From: Pseudomaricurvus alcaniphilus
GTDB taxonomy: Bacteria > Pseudomonadota > Gammaproteobacteria > Pseudomonadales > Cellvibrionaceae
Direction of reading: 5' to 3'
NCBI RefSeq assembly: GCF_011440395.1
Contig: NZ_JAAOIX010000001.1
Location: 952,680-1,016,679 of the forward strand
DNA length: 64,000 nt
The notes beneath the pieces are model-generated. The model saw only the letters and a program-made list of their open reading frames with translations, was not told the origin of the DNA and did no database searches. Made by a program: the position numbers and the translations under genes. Positions 34,638 to 42,721 of the stretch are shown here, piece after piece (the stretch's first letter is position 1; the number at the start of each line of letters is the position of its first letter).

Positions 34638-34807
34638 CCTGCGGTTACCGCCATAATTACAACTTCATTACTACCGGGGAAGGCTATGCGACCTCCAGTT
34701 ACTTGAGCCAACACGCTCTCCTGAAACAACCTGCGCCGGTTAAATTCAGCGCCCTTGCCAAGCACCCATCCAGCCAATATTTTCCCTGTCAGTCACTGGA
34801 GTTACCT

Positions 34808-35089
34808 ATGCACCGTGCAAGCACATTAGTCGTTATAGTCGACGGTCCAGACTTTTACTGCGGCGCACTGTTCGGTTTTGAACCCAAAATCTGCTTCTCC
34901 GCCGCCCCCAAACTCGAAAATCTGTTTCTGGGTCGCGGCCTGGAAAAGTGTCGCGCCATCGCCGCAAGCCAGGGCTGGGGATTTCGCGTGCACCCTGTCG
35001 ACCCTGTCAGGCGGAACGGGCCTCCGTTGAGCGGGCCAAAAGTGGTCTCAATATCAGAAGCCAGGCAAACATTGCCCGCAGAGCAATAG
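34808..35089 (+). CDS. Hypothetical protein, 93 aa
   Basis: From ATG 34808, with GGAG 7 nt upstream, the frame encodes MHRASTLVVIVDGPDFYCGA and continues with a globular-looking sequence. The frame is open upstream to 34559, but that part lacks a ribosome-binding site. No membrane segment and no recognised domain. The neighbours do not suggest a role. Confidence 0.42.
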   Translation: MHRASTLVVIVDGPDFYCGALFGFEPKICFSAAPKLENLFLGRGLEKCRAIAASQGWGFRVHPVDPVRRNGPPLSGPKVVSISEARQTLPAEQ

Positions 35090-35338
35090 CAACACCGAGC
35101 CAGTGTCCGCTCCACGGGGCCCCACAGAGCGTGCATGGCGGCGCAACGCGAGCGGCAATATCCTGCTGCTCCTGCCCGGGCACTACTGGATCAGCCAGCC
35201 GGGATTACAATTGGCGCCACGTCAGTCACGCCTGCCCTCGGTGAGCATTTCTGTTGTCGCGCCTGCTGCTTCATCTTCGATCTCTAATGAGGGATGCCAA
35301 GCTTCTGCCATCACAGAGCAACCCGGAGGAAGCTGACG
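35090..35338. other. Short region between hypothetical gene and GAPDH fragment
   Basis: An open frame (35103-35336, about 77 aa) exists but has biased, low-complexity composition (Ala, Ser, Pro, Arg) and no family signal. GGAGGAAGCTGACG just before ATG 35339 is the original ribosome-binding site of the truncated GAPDH gene. Confidence 0.4.
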
Positions 35339-35467
35339 ATGAGTAAACCGAAACCGATACGGCTCGGCATTATGGGCTTTGGCCAAACCGGCCGACAAAT
35401 CTACCAGCTGGCATCTCAAAACGACGACTTTGAGGTGGTCGCCATTGGAATATGCCTGCCATCTTGA
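35339..35467 (+). pseudogene. gap: Truncated glyceraldehyde-3-phosphate dehydrogenase (N-terminal 40 residues)
   Basis: With a strong GGAGGA site, the frame starts MSKPKPIRLGIMGFGQTGRQ and continues IYQLASQNDDFEVVAIG, the Rossmann NAD-binding start of GAPDH (usual form GFGRIGR; here GFGQTGR). It breaks after VVAIG into ICLPS-stop. The break lies about 10-20 bp before the TGGACTTAAT repeat at 35476, so the gene was probably cut by an insertion or deletion. The rest is not found in this window. Confidence 0.8.
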
Positions 35468-35475
35468 AATTACTT

Positions 35476-35497
35476 TGGACTTAATATGGACTTAAAT
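35476..35497. repeat. 22-bp direct repeat, left copy (pairs with 47741-47762)
   Basis: It is built of two 11-bp halves, TGGACTTAATA and TGGACTTAAAT. The copy 12.27 kb away at 47741 matches 21 of 22 positions. Both copies are followed about 35-60 bp later by AAGC(T/G)GCTGATT. The pair could be an insertion-site duplication, integrase arm sites, or operator-type repeats like the GGACATAGTA iterons at 37008. Confidence 0.75.
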
Positions 35498-35781
35498 TTC
35501 ACTTACAAAAAGCCGCCAGAAATCAAATCTATAAGCTGCTGATTGTTAGAAATATCAACCCGAGGCCCGCTGACTCACTACACACTGCAGCAATTGCGCA
35601 TCGGTGACAAGGGATTGCAGGATAATCCCAGCGCGCAGCAGACCATCATCAGTTCAATGAGAAGTCGACCAAGGTAATGAAGGTTGGGCTGTAGCCACAC
35701 AGACTTCCACGAAGAGGAACCAGGCGACAAGGTAGATACCAACTGACGAGCTAAGCATAGCCAGATTAAAGCATATTGTGC

Positions 35782-35796
35782 TACCATTTGATGGTA
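35782..35796. promoter_or_regulatory. Perfect palindrome upstream of the toxin-antitoxin operon
   Basis: TACCAT-TTG-ATGGTA has perfect 6-bp arms and ends 22 bp before the antitoxin start, an apt position for an autorepression operator bound by the Phd-like antitoxin. Confidence 0.55.
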
Positions 35797-35818
35797 CATT
35801 ATTACAGAAGGCGATATC

Positions 35819-36145
35819 GTGAAAACCATAGGCGTTCGAGCTCTGCGAGAAAATCCTGGCGTCTTGAGCCAATCCGCGGCTGCCGGGGAATTCGTGTTGC
35901 TCACCAACCGCAACACCCCCGTGTCTCTCGCGCTCCCCTTTAACGACGACCTATTGAAAGCAGGTATACACGTCAATCTGGCGCTAAAGCTGTATGAGGA
36001 AAATGTATTAACCTTAACCAAGGCGGCCAAACTTGCACTGATGTCAGTCGAAGCGTTTATGGAACTGATCGCCAATCTCGATATTGTGGTCGTCGATCAA
36101 TCGGCCGAAGAGCTGGCATCAGACCTGGATTCGCTGGGTGAATAG
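35819..36145 (+). CDS. Antitoxin combining a Phd-like N-terminus with a UPF0175-like C-terminus
   Basis: This 108-aa protein starts at GTG 35819 with AGAAGG 8 nt upstream. Residues 1-42 (IGVRALRENPGVLSQSAAAG... NTPVSLALPF) resemble the Phd/YefM DNA-binding domain. Residues 55-90 (ALKLYEENVLTLTKAAKLAL, MSVEAFMELI) resemble UPF0175, a helix-turn-helix antitoxin family usually paired with DUF3368 PIN toxins. The next gene is such a toxin and overlaps by 8 bp. The antitoxin should bind the toxin and repress the operon. Confidence 0.82.
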   Translation: MKTIGVRALRENPGVLSQSAAAGEFVLLTNRNTPVSLALPFNDDLLKAGIHVNLALKLYEENVLTLTKAAKLALMSVEAFMELIANLDIVVVDQSAEELASDLDSLGE

Positions 36146-36632
36146 AGTCATTGTTTCTGACACTGGCCCTCTAATTGCCTTAGCCCTTCTCAATCTACTC
36201 CCCGTCCTCCCAAAATTGTTTGCCTCGGTATACGTTCCCGACGGTGTCATCACGGAGGCAACCCAAGACGAAAAAAAGCCTGGTGCAAGGGCTATTCGCC
36301 AGGCTCTTGAAAGCGGCTTACTGCTCCAAAAATCGGTAAACCTGACCCCTGCGTTCCGAGACCTGATCGCGATACTTGATTTGGGGGAGGCTGAGGCACT
36401 GGCCCTGGCAAAAGATCTTGGTGCCGTCGCTTTGGTGGATGAGCGACGAGGACGCAAAGTTGCAACCAAGCATGGCATCACTGTCACTGGAACAGCAGCA
36501 GTTTTAGTCAAAGCAAAGAAAGCCGGTGAAATAGCCGCCGTCAAGCCGTTATTGGATAAACTAACTCAGGCGGGTTATCGACTATCACCCTCCCTGACTA
36601 GCGAAATCCTGAAGATCTGTGGCGAACCTTAA
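36138..36632 (+). CDS. DUF3368 PIN-domain toxin
   Basis: From GTG 36138 the 164-aa protein starts MNRVIVSDTGPLIALALLNL, the typical PIN-like start with a metal-binding Asp (SDTGPL). A second acidic site lies in LDLGEAEALALAKDL (about 90-104), and a third in VALVDERRGRKVA (about 109-121). PIN proteins are Mg-dependent RNases, and DUF3368 members are toxins of type II systems. It overlaps the antitoxin gene by 8 bp, which sets the start. Confidence 0.87.
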   Translation: MNRVIVSDTGPLIALALLNLLPVLPKLFASVYVPDGVITEATQDEKKPGARAIRQALESGLLLQKSVNLTPAFRDLIAILDLGEAEALALAKDLGAVALVDERRGRKVATKHGITVTGTAAVLVKAKKAGEIAAVKPLLDKLTQAGYRLSPSLTSEILKICGEP

Positions 36633-36793
36633 TCCGGCCAGTGATAGCATAACGTGCGCCCTGGCAACGGGTAATATAACGGCATTAAAGCTAGCCTGCA
36701 TACACTTCAATGAAAACACAGTCCGGGCCGTTAACAATGGAGTAGAGCTAATAAAAATTAATAAAAATCAATGAATTACGCAATTTGGCAATA

Positions 36794-36810
36794 GTCGGAG
36801 TGGCCGGATT
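36794..36810. repeat. 17-bp att-like core (copy 1 of 3)
   Basis: GTCGGAGTGGCCGGATT is identical to copies at 47811 and 47996. The last copy continues as the T-arm and acceptor stem of a tRNA-Pro gene on the minus strand. Recombination between copies 1 and 2 would excise about 11 kb carrying fic, tpiA, the DUF2075 gene and the Lamassu-like operon. Confidence 0.75.
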
Positions 36811-37007
36811 GGACTCGGGCTTCCTGCCCTCGGGTCTTCGACCCAGCATCAACGATGCTCAACCAGACCGGCCTCGAGGAGCGGCTTGGCTGCGCATATC
36901 AGTGGTGATTCTGACAAGCTCCCGACAGGCGGCATCTCACTACGTCAACCATTAAGTGTTCCATTTAATATGATGAAAATAAATCTGACTAGATAAATTC
37001 AAATAAA

Positions 37008-37055
37008 GCGGACGTCAAACCGGACATAGTACTGGACATAGTACCGGACATTTAT
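37008..37055. repeat. Four tandem 12-bp iterons upstream of fic
   Basis: Four exact-length units: GCGGACGTCAAA, CCGGACATAGTA, CTGGACATAGTA, CCGGACATTTAT. Two further units (CCGGATATAGAA, GCGGACATGACA) lie at 37121-37144, the last including the Fic ATG. They are probably operator sites for autoregulation by the Fic protein's C-terminal winged helix, or else recombinase arm sites. Confidence 0.8.
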
Positions 37056-37120
37056 GTGGCACTATTTTGTTTTGAAATTACTTAACCTTATGTTATATAT
37101 TGAATATATTTTAATTTAAA

Positions 37121-37144
37121 CCGGATATAGAAGCGGACATGACA
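37121..37144. promoter_or_regulatory. Two further 12-bp iterons overlapping the fic start codon
   Basis: CCGGATATAGAA and GCGGACATGACA continue the iteron consensus (C/G)(C/T)GGA(C/T)AT. A protein bound here would cover the translation start and block transcription or initiation. Confidence 0.65.
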
Positions 37145-38338
37145 GCGGTAATAGATCGAGGAGAGGCCATCACAATCATGGAGCCACTCCTAATCGGAGA
37201 AGGCTCCAGACACCGCGCAGCCTTAACGGAGTTCGGGGTTGAGCTTGCCGCTAAATCAGCCGGTTTCAGACGCAGCCTGCCGGATGGGGTTGTTTCGGCC
37301 TTGGCAGAACTGGTCCGGGCCATGAACTGCTACTACTCGAACCTTATCGAAGGACACAATACTCACCCCATCGATATTGAACGTGCCCTCCGGAACGACT
37401 ACAGCGATGAACCACGCAAACGGGACTTGCAGTTGGAGGCGCGCGCCCATGTCATGGTTCAAAAATGGATTGATGAAGGCGGGCTGGACGGCGGCCGCGC
37501 AAGCACCCTCGATGGCGTCTGCGAAATACATAAGCGGTTCGGAGAACTACTGCCCGAAGAATTACTTTGGGTAGAAGAACCGAACACAGGCGAGTGCGCT
37601 CGCCTTACTCCTGGAGCGCTACGATCACAGGATGTCAAAGTCGGCGACCATATTCCTGTCAGTGCCGGAGCCCTACCCCGCTTCCTCGAACGATTTGAGA
37701 AGGTGTATAGCGGACTAAAAAAGGCAGAAACCATTTTTTCGGCGGCAGCAGCCCACCACCGTCTACTCTGGATACACCCCTTCCTGGACGGCAATGGCCG
37801 TGTGGCGCGCCTGATGTCCTACGCGATGTTAAGAGAAGCACTGGATACAGGAGGCCTTTGGTCTATCGCTCGCGGCCTAGCCAGGCAGGAATCCAAATAC
37901 AAGCAACATTTGATAGCCTGCGACCAGCCGCGCCGGGGCGATATGGATGGACGTGGAAGCCGAAGCGAAAGCGCCCTTGCTGAATTCACGGCGTTTTTCT
38001 TACAGACCTGTATTGACCAGATCGATTTCATGGAAACTCTGTTACAGCCGGACAAGCTTCGGAAACGTGTTCGGCTCTGGTCGGAAGAGGAGATCCGGAC
38101 AGGCTGCATGCCACCAAAAGCAGGTAATGTTCTGGAGGCCATTCTGTATCGCGGCGAACTTCCGCGACGTGATGTTCAGGAAATCGTGGGCACAGGCGAG
38201 CGGCAAGCACGCCGGATCGTATCAGCCCTTCAAGAAACAGGTGCCATCACGTCAGAGTCAACACGCGCCCCGCTTCGCATAGCTTTTCCCGCATCATTAG
38301 CAGGCCGCTGGATGCCTGGCCTATTTCCGGAAGCCTGA
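37139..38338 (+). CDS. Fic family protein (AMP-transferase) with internal inhibitory motif
   Basis: This 399-aa protein carries the catalytic motif HPFLDGNGR at residues 213-221, followed by VARLMSYAML. This is the full HxFx(D/E)GNGRxxR signature for transfer of AMP to a target hydroxyl. An inhibitory helix motif (S/T)xxxE(G/N) reads S67-N-L-I-E71-G72 and precedes the Fic core, as in class II Fic proteins that need relief of autoinhibition. The C-terminal about 80 residues (LPRRDVQEIVGTGERQARRI) form a winged helix-turn-helix. Upstream 12-bp iterons suggest self-regulation. Start at ATG 37139. Confidence 0.92.
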   Translation: MTAVIDRGEAITIMEPLLIGEGSRHRAALTEFGVELAAKSAGFRRSLPDGVVSALAELVRAMNCYYSNLIEGHNTHPIDIERALRNDYSDEPRKRDLQLEARAHVMVQKWIDEGGLDGGRASTLDGVCEIHKRFGELLPEELLWVEEPNTGECARLTPGALRSQDVKVGDHIPVSAGALPRFLERFEKVYSGLKKAETIFSAAAAHHRLLWIHPFLDGNGRVARLMSYAMLREALDTGGLWSIARGLARQESKYKQHLIACDQPRRGDMDGRGSRSESALAEFTAFFLQTCIDQIDFMETLLQPDKLRKRVRLWSEEEIRTGCMPPKAGNVLEAILYRGELPRRDVQEIVGTGERQARRIVSALQETGAITSESTRAPLRIAFPASLAGRWMPGLFPEA

Positions 38339-38417
38339 ATAGTCGTTGATTAACAGAATCGACATACAAGCAAGCCAACAACTGTAAAGTGAAAAAGGCG
38401 TGCCCCATCTCTTCCGC

Positions 38418-39206
38418 TTATTCCTGCAAGGATTCCGCGTAATTGTTGGCTAACAGGCATATTTGCATAAAGTGCTCCGGGTCCAGGCTCGCCCCGCCCA
38501 CCAGCAGGCCATCGATATCCGGCTTGCCAAGCAGCTCATTGGCATTGCTTTTATTGGCGCTGCCGCCGTAGAGAATGTTAATTTTGCGGGCGGTTTCTTC
38601 GCCGTAGAGCACTGCCAGTTCGCTGCGAATGAACTCGTGCACTGCCTGCGCATCCTCGGGTGTCGCCGCCAGTCCGGTGCCTATGGCCCAGACCGGTTCA
38701 TAGGCAATCACCAGCTTGTTAGCGAGGAGCTCTTTTTCCTCGGAAGAATGGTCCTTCAGGGTATTTTGCAGCTGGCGGCTCAACACATCGTGGGTAACAC
38801 CCGCCTCTCGCTGTTGCTCATTCTCGCCGATACACAGAATCGGCATCATGCCACTGGCCAGAACCCGACTGACCTTGATGGCACAGGCGGCATCGGTCTC
38901 ATTAAACATCTGGCGACGCTCGGAGTGGCCGACCAGGCAAAGTTTGGCGCCAGCCTCCGCGATCAACTGGGCGGACGTTTCACCGGTATAGGCGCCGGCC
39001 TCATACTTGCTGACGTTCTGCGTGCCCACCATAATCTGTGAGCTGCCTAAAAAATGAACCATTTCACGCACGTAGAGATAAGGCGGACAAACGGCGATCC
39101 TGGCTGCAAACTTTTTCCGCACCAGTGTGGCGATTGACCCGGCCAGCAAATCGATACCGCCATGCAGTTTCCAGTTGGCGATGACTAAGGGAACACGCTC
39201 TTTCAT
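38418..39206 (-). CDS. tpiA: Triosephosphate isomerase
   Basis: This 262-aa TIM-barrel enzyme interconverts dihydroxyacetone phosphate and glyceraldehyde-3-phosphate. NWK with catalytic Lys13 is present, as are His in VGHSERR (about 104), Glu in AYEPVWAIGTG (about 176), YGGSAN and the phosphate-binding GGASLDPEHF. Length and motifs are normal, so it should be active. No secG or nusA neighbours are seen. It stands between Fic and a defence gene, with a truncated GAPDH gene about 3 kb away. It may be a second or displaced copy from a sugar-metabolism locus. Confidence 0.96.
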   Translation of the reverse strand: MKERVPLVIANWKLHGGIDLLAGSIATLVRKKFAARIAVCPPYLYVREMVHFLGSSQIMVGTQNVSKYEAGAYTGETSAQLIAEAGAKLCLVGHSERRQMFNETDAACAIKVSRVLASGMMPILCIGENEQQREAGVTHDVLSRQLQNTLKDHSSEEKELLANKLVIAYEPVWAIGTGLAATPEDAQAVHEFIRSELAVLYGEETARKINILYGGSANKSNANELLGKPDIDGLLVGGASLDPEHFMQICLLANNYAESLQE

Positions 39207-39263
39207 TATAGAATTCCTTTCGATAGCAATTTAGGACATGAGTTTGGGCAACTTTAGCATAAA

Positions 39264-39303
39264 GATGACGGAGGGATTATTTTTTTACCAACAAGCTGGT
39301 TTT
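39264..39303. repeat. REP-like element, left end
   Basis: GACGGAGGGATTATTTTTTT then ACCAACAAGCTGGTTTT, close to the left ends at 21897 and 24353. Confidence 0.72.
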
Positions 39304-39440
39304 AGCCGCCCCTCCTCACTCCAGCCACCAAAGATCGGCGGTCTTGTTGGCTGCCAATGATAAGCGTGTGAATGGCCCAACAGGCCCGTAGCCCCAGCCA
39401 AAGTTGAAGACACTATCGACACCGAGACGAAATAGGACTA

Positions 39441-39540
39441 ACGGTTATTGCCCCGCTATCCGGAAACCGCGACGCTGAATGAGGCGAAGCTGGCCAAGTA
39501 CTGCCGGGAGAAGGGTTTCCCTGGGGGCAAGATATCCTGA
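39441..39540 (+). pseudogene. IS3-type transposase OrfA remnant
   Basis: The frame reads LPRYPETATLNEAKLAKYCR then EKGFPGGKIS and stops. LxEAxLAxYCRxKGxxxxQI is a typical OrfA segment of some IS3-family elements, as I recall. Only about 33 residues remain. Confidence 0.45.
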
Positions 39541-39602
39541 CCGAATAGCTGCCCGCCATCCTTGGCATGCTGCTTTTCCTTGCGGGTGCTCACAGCCCGC
39601 CA

Positions 39603-39641
39603 GACTAGCGATTGGCTAATATTTAATCACCCCGTCCCGTT
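39603..39641. repeat. REP-like element, right end
   Basis: GACTAGCGATTGGCTAATAT then TTAATCACCCCGTCCCG. Together with 39264 it makes an element about 378 bp long instead of the 84 bp of the 24353 copy. Confidence 0.7.
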
Positions 39642-39723
39642 TCGCGCGCGGTTTCGCGGTTTCGCGGTTTCGCGAATCGTTTCAATTTAATAAGGCAGTG
39701 TGAACATTTTGTAGTGCTTAGGC

Positions 39724-42108
39724 TTAGTCACTAATCACTGCTAAATACTCGCCAATTATTGTTAATTCCTCTCCATTATCTTCCAACTCGATGGATGAAT
39801 AACCGAACGCATTCGTATCTGGCTTTAACACTATTCTTGTATTAATGGTCATATCTCCCTCAATAGTTTTATCACTGTGATAAACCTTAACTGTATAGCT
39901 CCCGCCATGATCGGGGTCATCTATGTGCCTATGCTGAACTAGGACTACCTTACCATTTCGCGTTCCCCCGGGATTTGACTTAAACAAGCACCAAGATCCA
40001 TTAGGAATGCGCCGATTCATCGACTCACCCTCTACGCGCATTACAAACATTCCTTCACTTACATTAATATGCTCGGGTAACTCTACCCATTGGACACCTT
40101 CAATCACTTGCGCCTCACTGAAGGAGCCTGCGGCAGCGTGTAAGTCATAAATAGGAACATGGGTCACATATGGATACGCATCTTCTATAGATACTATAGG
40201 TAGATTTAACCCCTGATAGGGACTAAGTGACGTGGACGTATTCTCTGCAACAGATTGAGTTAAATTCTTAAAATATTCGCCAGTCTCGGCATCTACGCAA
40301 AAGATATAGCATCCTTTCTGGCCACGAGTCATCAATGTACGATAGGTATTTTTAATGATCCCTGCTGTCAACTGAGCCGCCTTTTCAGGATCTTTCTTCA
40401 GCATAGTTTTAAACCCGCGTATGGACCTATCATTAGATGAACGCTTACTTGCATCTGTTATAGCAATACCATCCCGGATAACAAAATCCTCCCCAATGAT
40501 TACTCCTATATAATCTAGCTCCAAACCCTGACAAGTGTGAATGCAACCAATTTGATTGACTGAATTTTCTGCAATCATCCATAAACTGCCGTCTTCAGAC
40601 AGATTCCATTGAGCCTTAAACTCGTACTGAGAAATTACAATGTCAAATTTTTCCTTATCTTTTTTACTAGCCCAGTCCCAGCAGTAGCCAGCGACTAGGC
40701 GAGCCTTATTAGTTAAACGGTTTTTCTCAATTATTTCAGCACGAAGTTGATTAGGATCATCAAAAACCTTAACGTCATAATCAATATCTTCAAGGGTCGA
40801 ATTAGCGGTTTCCCTAATCTGCAAACTGTTATCAACCCATGCTAAATATCCATCTGATCCATTACATCTAAACTGAGATGCAAGCTCCAGTTCCGTGACA
40901 TCAGATTCCAACTCATATGCCCATCGCTTAATACTCTCGACAGTACCAATATCTTGTAAAGTAACTCGCTGAGCCTCATCAATGAAAAATATATTAAAGC
41001 GGGAACCGAAAATCAGCTCCTTGATTTGATTCTCTCCCAGATTTCCATATAAACCAGACTTCTCATTTAGACGATGGGCTTCATCGACTATTAAAGCTCC
41101 AAATTTGTTAGCCTCAATCTCGGTATAGGCTCCAGAGCCCTTGAACATCTGATCAATATGAGATTTCTTCCTACTGCCTGTCAGCTTCTTTTTAAAAACT
41201 TCTCGTGGTGCCGCATTCTTGGAAACATACTGTACCAATAGTTCTCGCTTGGTTAACTCGGCAAGTAAGTTTATAGCTACAACTGACTTTCCGGTCCCTG
41301 GGCCACCCTTAACGATTAAAGTTTGTTTCCTGCCTTTTTGAGCTTTACGGGCAAGATCAAGAGCTGTCTCATATACTAATTTTTGCTCATCAATCATCAA
41401 GAACTCAGGGTTACCATCAAGCATGGATACTAAAGCGTCAGCCAAATTTTTAGATGGTTTGATAACCCCATGCTCAATCCGATACATGATGTTATCACTA
41501 TCACCATATTTGACATGCTGCTTTAAAAATTCTGATAGTTTTAGCGCGTCAGGTGAAATGAAGACAGGTGCTCTAGATGTGTGTTCCACATAAAAAGGGT
41601 CGTTAATAACATCTCGTGACTTCATATTATGAAGGTAGGCGCAAGGAAGAAGCCGAATAGATTCTTTTCGAACTGTTTCGTTATAATCCTCAATCAAGGC
41701 TGAATAAGACCACGCTTGATATGAAGGGTGATTTGTCTCTTGCTCCCCATGCAGGAAGCGTGTTTTGACAATGGCGTCTTTATTGGTTTTTTTAACTTCT
41801 TGCCACTGTTTTAACTCAATAATAATCGAGGTATCGTTACGATCAGCATCTTTTCCCGTCAAGATGAAATCCACTCGACGGTTCGTCATCGGAAGATTGT
41901 ACTCGATAGCTACACCCGCTGCCGAAGGAATACCTTCATCCCAAAGAACCTGAGACATATATTGTAAGGAGTTTTCCCAAGACAACCTTTCATTTCGAGG
42001 AGAGTTACGATTTAATTTTCGTAACACCTCATTTTCTATAATTTCGGCAATTCGATTGGCTCGAACATCCTCTACAAATTTGCGCTTAGTTGCAGAATAT
42101 ACAATCAT
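39724..42108 (-). CDS. PD-(D/E)XK nuclease / DUF2075 helicase-like ATPase / S24-like peptidase protein
   Basis: This 794-aa protein has three parts. Residues about 1-160 look like a PD-(D/E)XK nuclease (VDFILTGKD ... SIIIELKQWQ). Residues about 230-620 are a DUF2075 superfamily-1 helicase-like ATPase with Walker A GGPGTGKS (about 266-273), Walker B ALIVDEAHRL and a second IFFIDEAQRV. The C-terminal about 130 residues resemble a LexA/S24 fold: MRVEGESMNRRIPNGSWCLF holds the GESM serine, and a Lys may follow in NGKVVLVQ. Nuclease-helicase plus S24 sensor suggests an SOS-responsive defence protein. A MazG-like gene lies 34 bp upstream on the same strand. Confidence 0.87.
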   Translation of the reverse strand: MIVYSATKRKFVEDVRANRIAEIIENEVLRKLNRNSPRNERLSWENSLQYMSQVLWDEGIPSAAGVAIEYNLPMTNRRVDFILTGKDADRNDTSIIIELKQWQEVKKTNKDAIVKTRFLHGEQETNHPSYQAWSYSALIEDYNETVRKESIRLLPCAYLHNMKSRDVINDPFYVEHTSRAPVFISPDALKLSEFLKQHVKYGDSDNIMYRIEHGVIKPSKNLADALVSMLDGNPEFLMIDEQKLVYETALDLARKAQKGRKQTLIVKGGPGTGKSVVAINLLAELTKRELLVQYVSKNAAPREVFKKKLTGSRKKSHIDQMFKGSGAYTEIEANKFGALIVDEAHRLNEKSGLYGNLGENQIKELIFGSRFNIFFIDEAQRVTLQDIGTVESIKRWAYELESDVTELELASQFRCNGSDGYLAWVDNSLQIRETANSTLEDIDYDVKVFDDPNQLRAEIIEKNRLTNKARLVAGYCWDWASKKDKEKFDIVISQYEFKAQWNLSEDGSLWMIAENSVNQIGCIHTCQGLELDYIGVIIGEDFVIRDGIAITDASKRSSNDRSIRGFKTMLKKDPEKAAQLTAGIIKNTYRTLMTRGQKGCYIFCVDAETGEYFKNLTQSVAENTSTSLSPYQGLNLPIVSIEDAYPYVTHVPIYDLHAAAGSFSEAQVIEGVQWVELPEHINVSEGMFVMRVEGESMNRRIPNGSWCLFKSNPGGTRNGKVVLVQHRHIDDPDHGGSYTVKVYHSDKTIEGDMTINTRIVLKPDTNAFGYSSIELEDNGEELTIIGEYLAVISD

Positions 42109-42142
42109 TTAATTTGCCTTATTCATATTCAGAATACTTCTT

Positions 42143-42469
42143 TTAGCTACCCTTTACTTTATCCGCTGGGTATTTCAATTCATTTTTCTTTATTTTATTA
42201 TCAACAGCGCTACCTATATCAATACCGACTTTGTCTGCAAGACTGACTAAGTACAATTGAATATCTGCAATTTCATCGCTTATGTTTTCGATTTGCTCAG
42301 GACTTAGAGAATTCGATTGTTCTTCCGTCATCCATTGAAAGCACTCCATTAATTTACTTACCTCAACACTTAAGGCCATCGATAGATTCTTAGGTGAGTG
42401 AAACTTATCCCATTCTCGAGAACATGAGAATTCACGCATAATCTGACGCATTTCTTCTAGTTCAGCCAT
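42143..42469 (-). CDS. MazG-like nucleotide pyrophosphohydrolase
   Basis: This 108-aa all-alpha NTP pyrophosphatase-like protein has the MazG/dCTPase pattern LSVEVSKLMECFQW with ExxK/ExxE residues near 34-47, and DEIADIQLYLVSLADK near 66-81, where EExxD-type acids bind Mg. The length fits the single-domain MazG-like family. It is the first gene of a two-gene unit with the DUF2075 nuclease-helicase gene (34 bp gap). It could deplete or sense nucleotides during infection or clean damaged dNTPs. The link to defence is from context only. Confidence 0.86.
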   Translation of the reverse strand: MAELEEMRQIMREFSCSREWDKFHSPKNLSMALSVEVSKLMECFQWMTEEQSNSLSPEQIENISDEIADIQLYLVSLADKVGIDIGSAVDNKIKKNELKYPADKVKGS

Positions 42470-42721
42470 TTAAATTGACCTTTATAAACATGATTTTAAC
42501 TCTTAAAAATACCATACAAATTTAGACCATCTACTTAGGCGTGGAACACATCAAAACCAAAATCCGGGAGTGGACTGTCTGCCCTGTTGGCCGCTCAAAA
42601 AACAATCAGGTTTTTGATGAGGGGTTTTCTGTTGGTGGCGCGAATGCGCCGCCCTTGGATTTCTGTCAATAACTGTACGAACACAAAAATGCCATGTCCA
42701 TAAGGATATATAGTGAAAACA

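Larger units (their letters stand above)
35468..35818. other. Insertion border region upstream of the toxin-antitoxin genes
   Basis: No supported gene. It contains the 22-bp repeat at 35476-35497, an AAGCTGCTGATT match to AAGCGGCTGATT at 47783, and the TACCAT-TTG-ATGGTA operator candidate at 35782. Remaining sequence is unassigned. Confidence 0.55.
36633..37138. other. Intergenic region with att-like core and Fic iterons
   Basis: No gene. It holds a 17-bp tRNA-Pro-like core at 36794, several GC-rich inverted stretches at 36815-36890, and two blocks of 12-bp iterons (37008-37055, 37121-37144) upstream of and into the Fic start codon. The segment AATGGAGTAGAGCTAA at about 36737 also resembles AATGGGGTAGAGCCTAA at 47760. 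Confidence 0.65.
39207..39723. other. Intergenic region with split REP-like element and IS3-type remnant
   Basis: No intact gene. A left REP-like end at 39264-39303 and a right end at 39603-39641 enclose about 300 bp with a transposase remnant (39441-39540). Just after, GCGGTTTC is repeated three times (39648-39671). Confidence 0.65.

Noticed and set aside
36815-36890. Possible small structured RNA or tRNA beside att core 1
   Set aside because: GC-rich inverted segments exist, but no cloverleaf or known RNA shape could be built.
37008-37144. CRISPR array
   Set aside because: Units are only 12 bp and tandem without spacers; no cas genes in the window.
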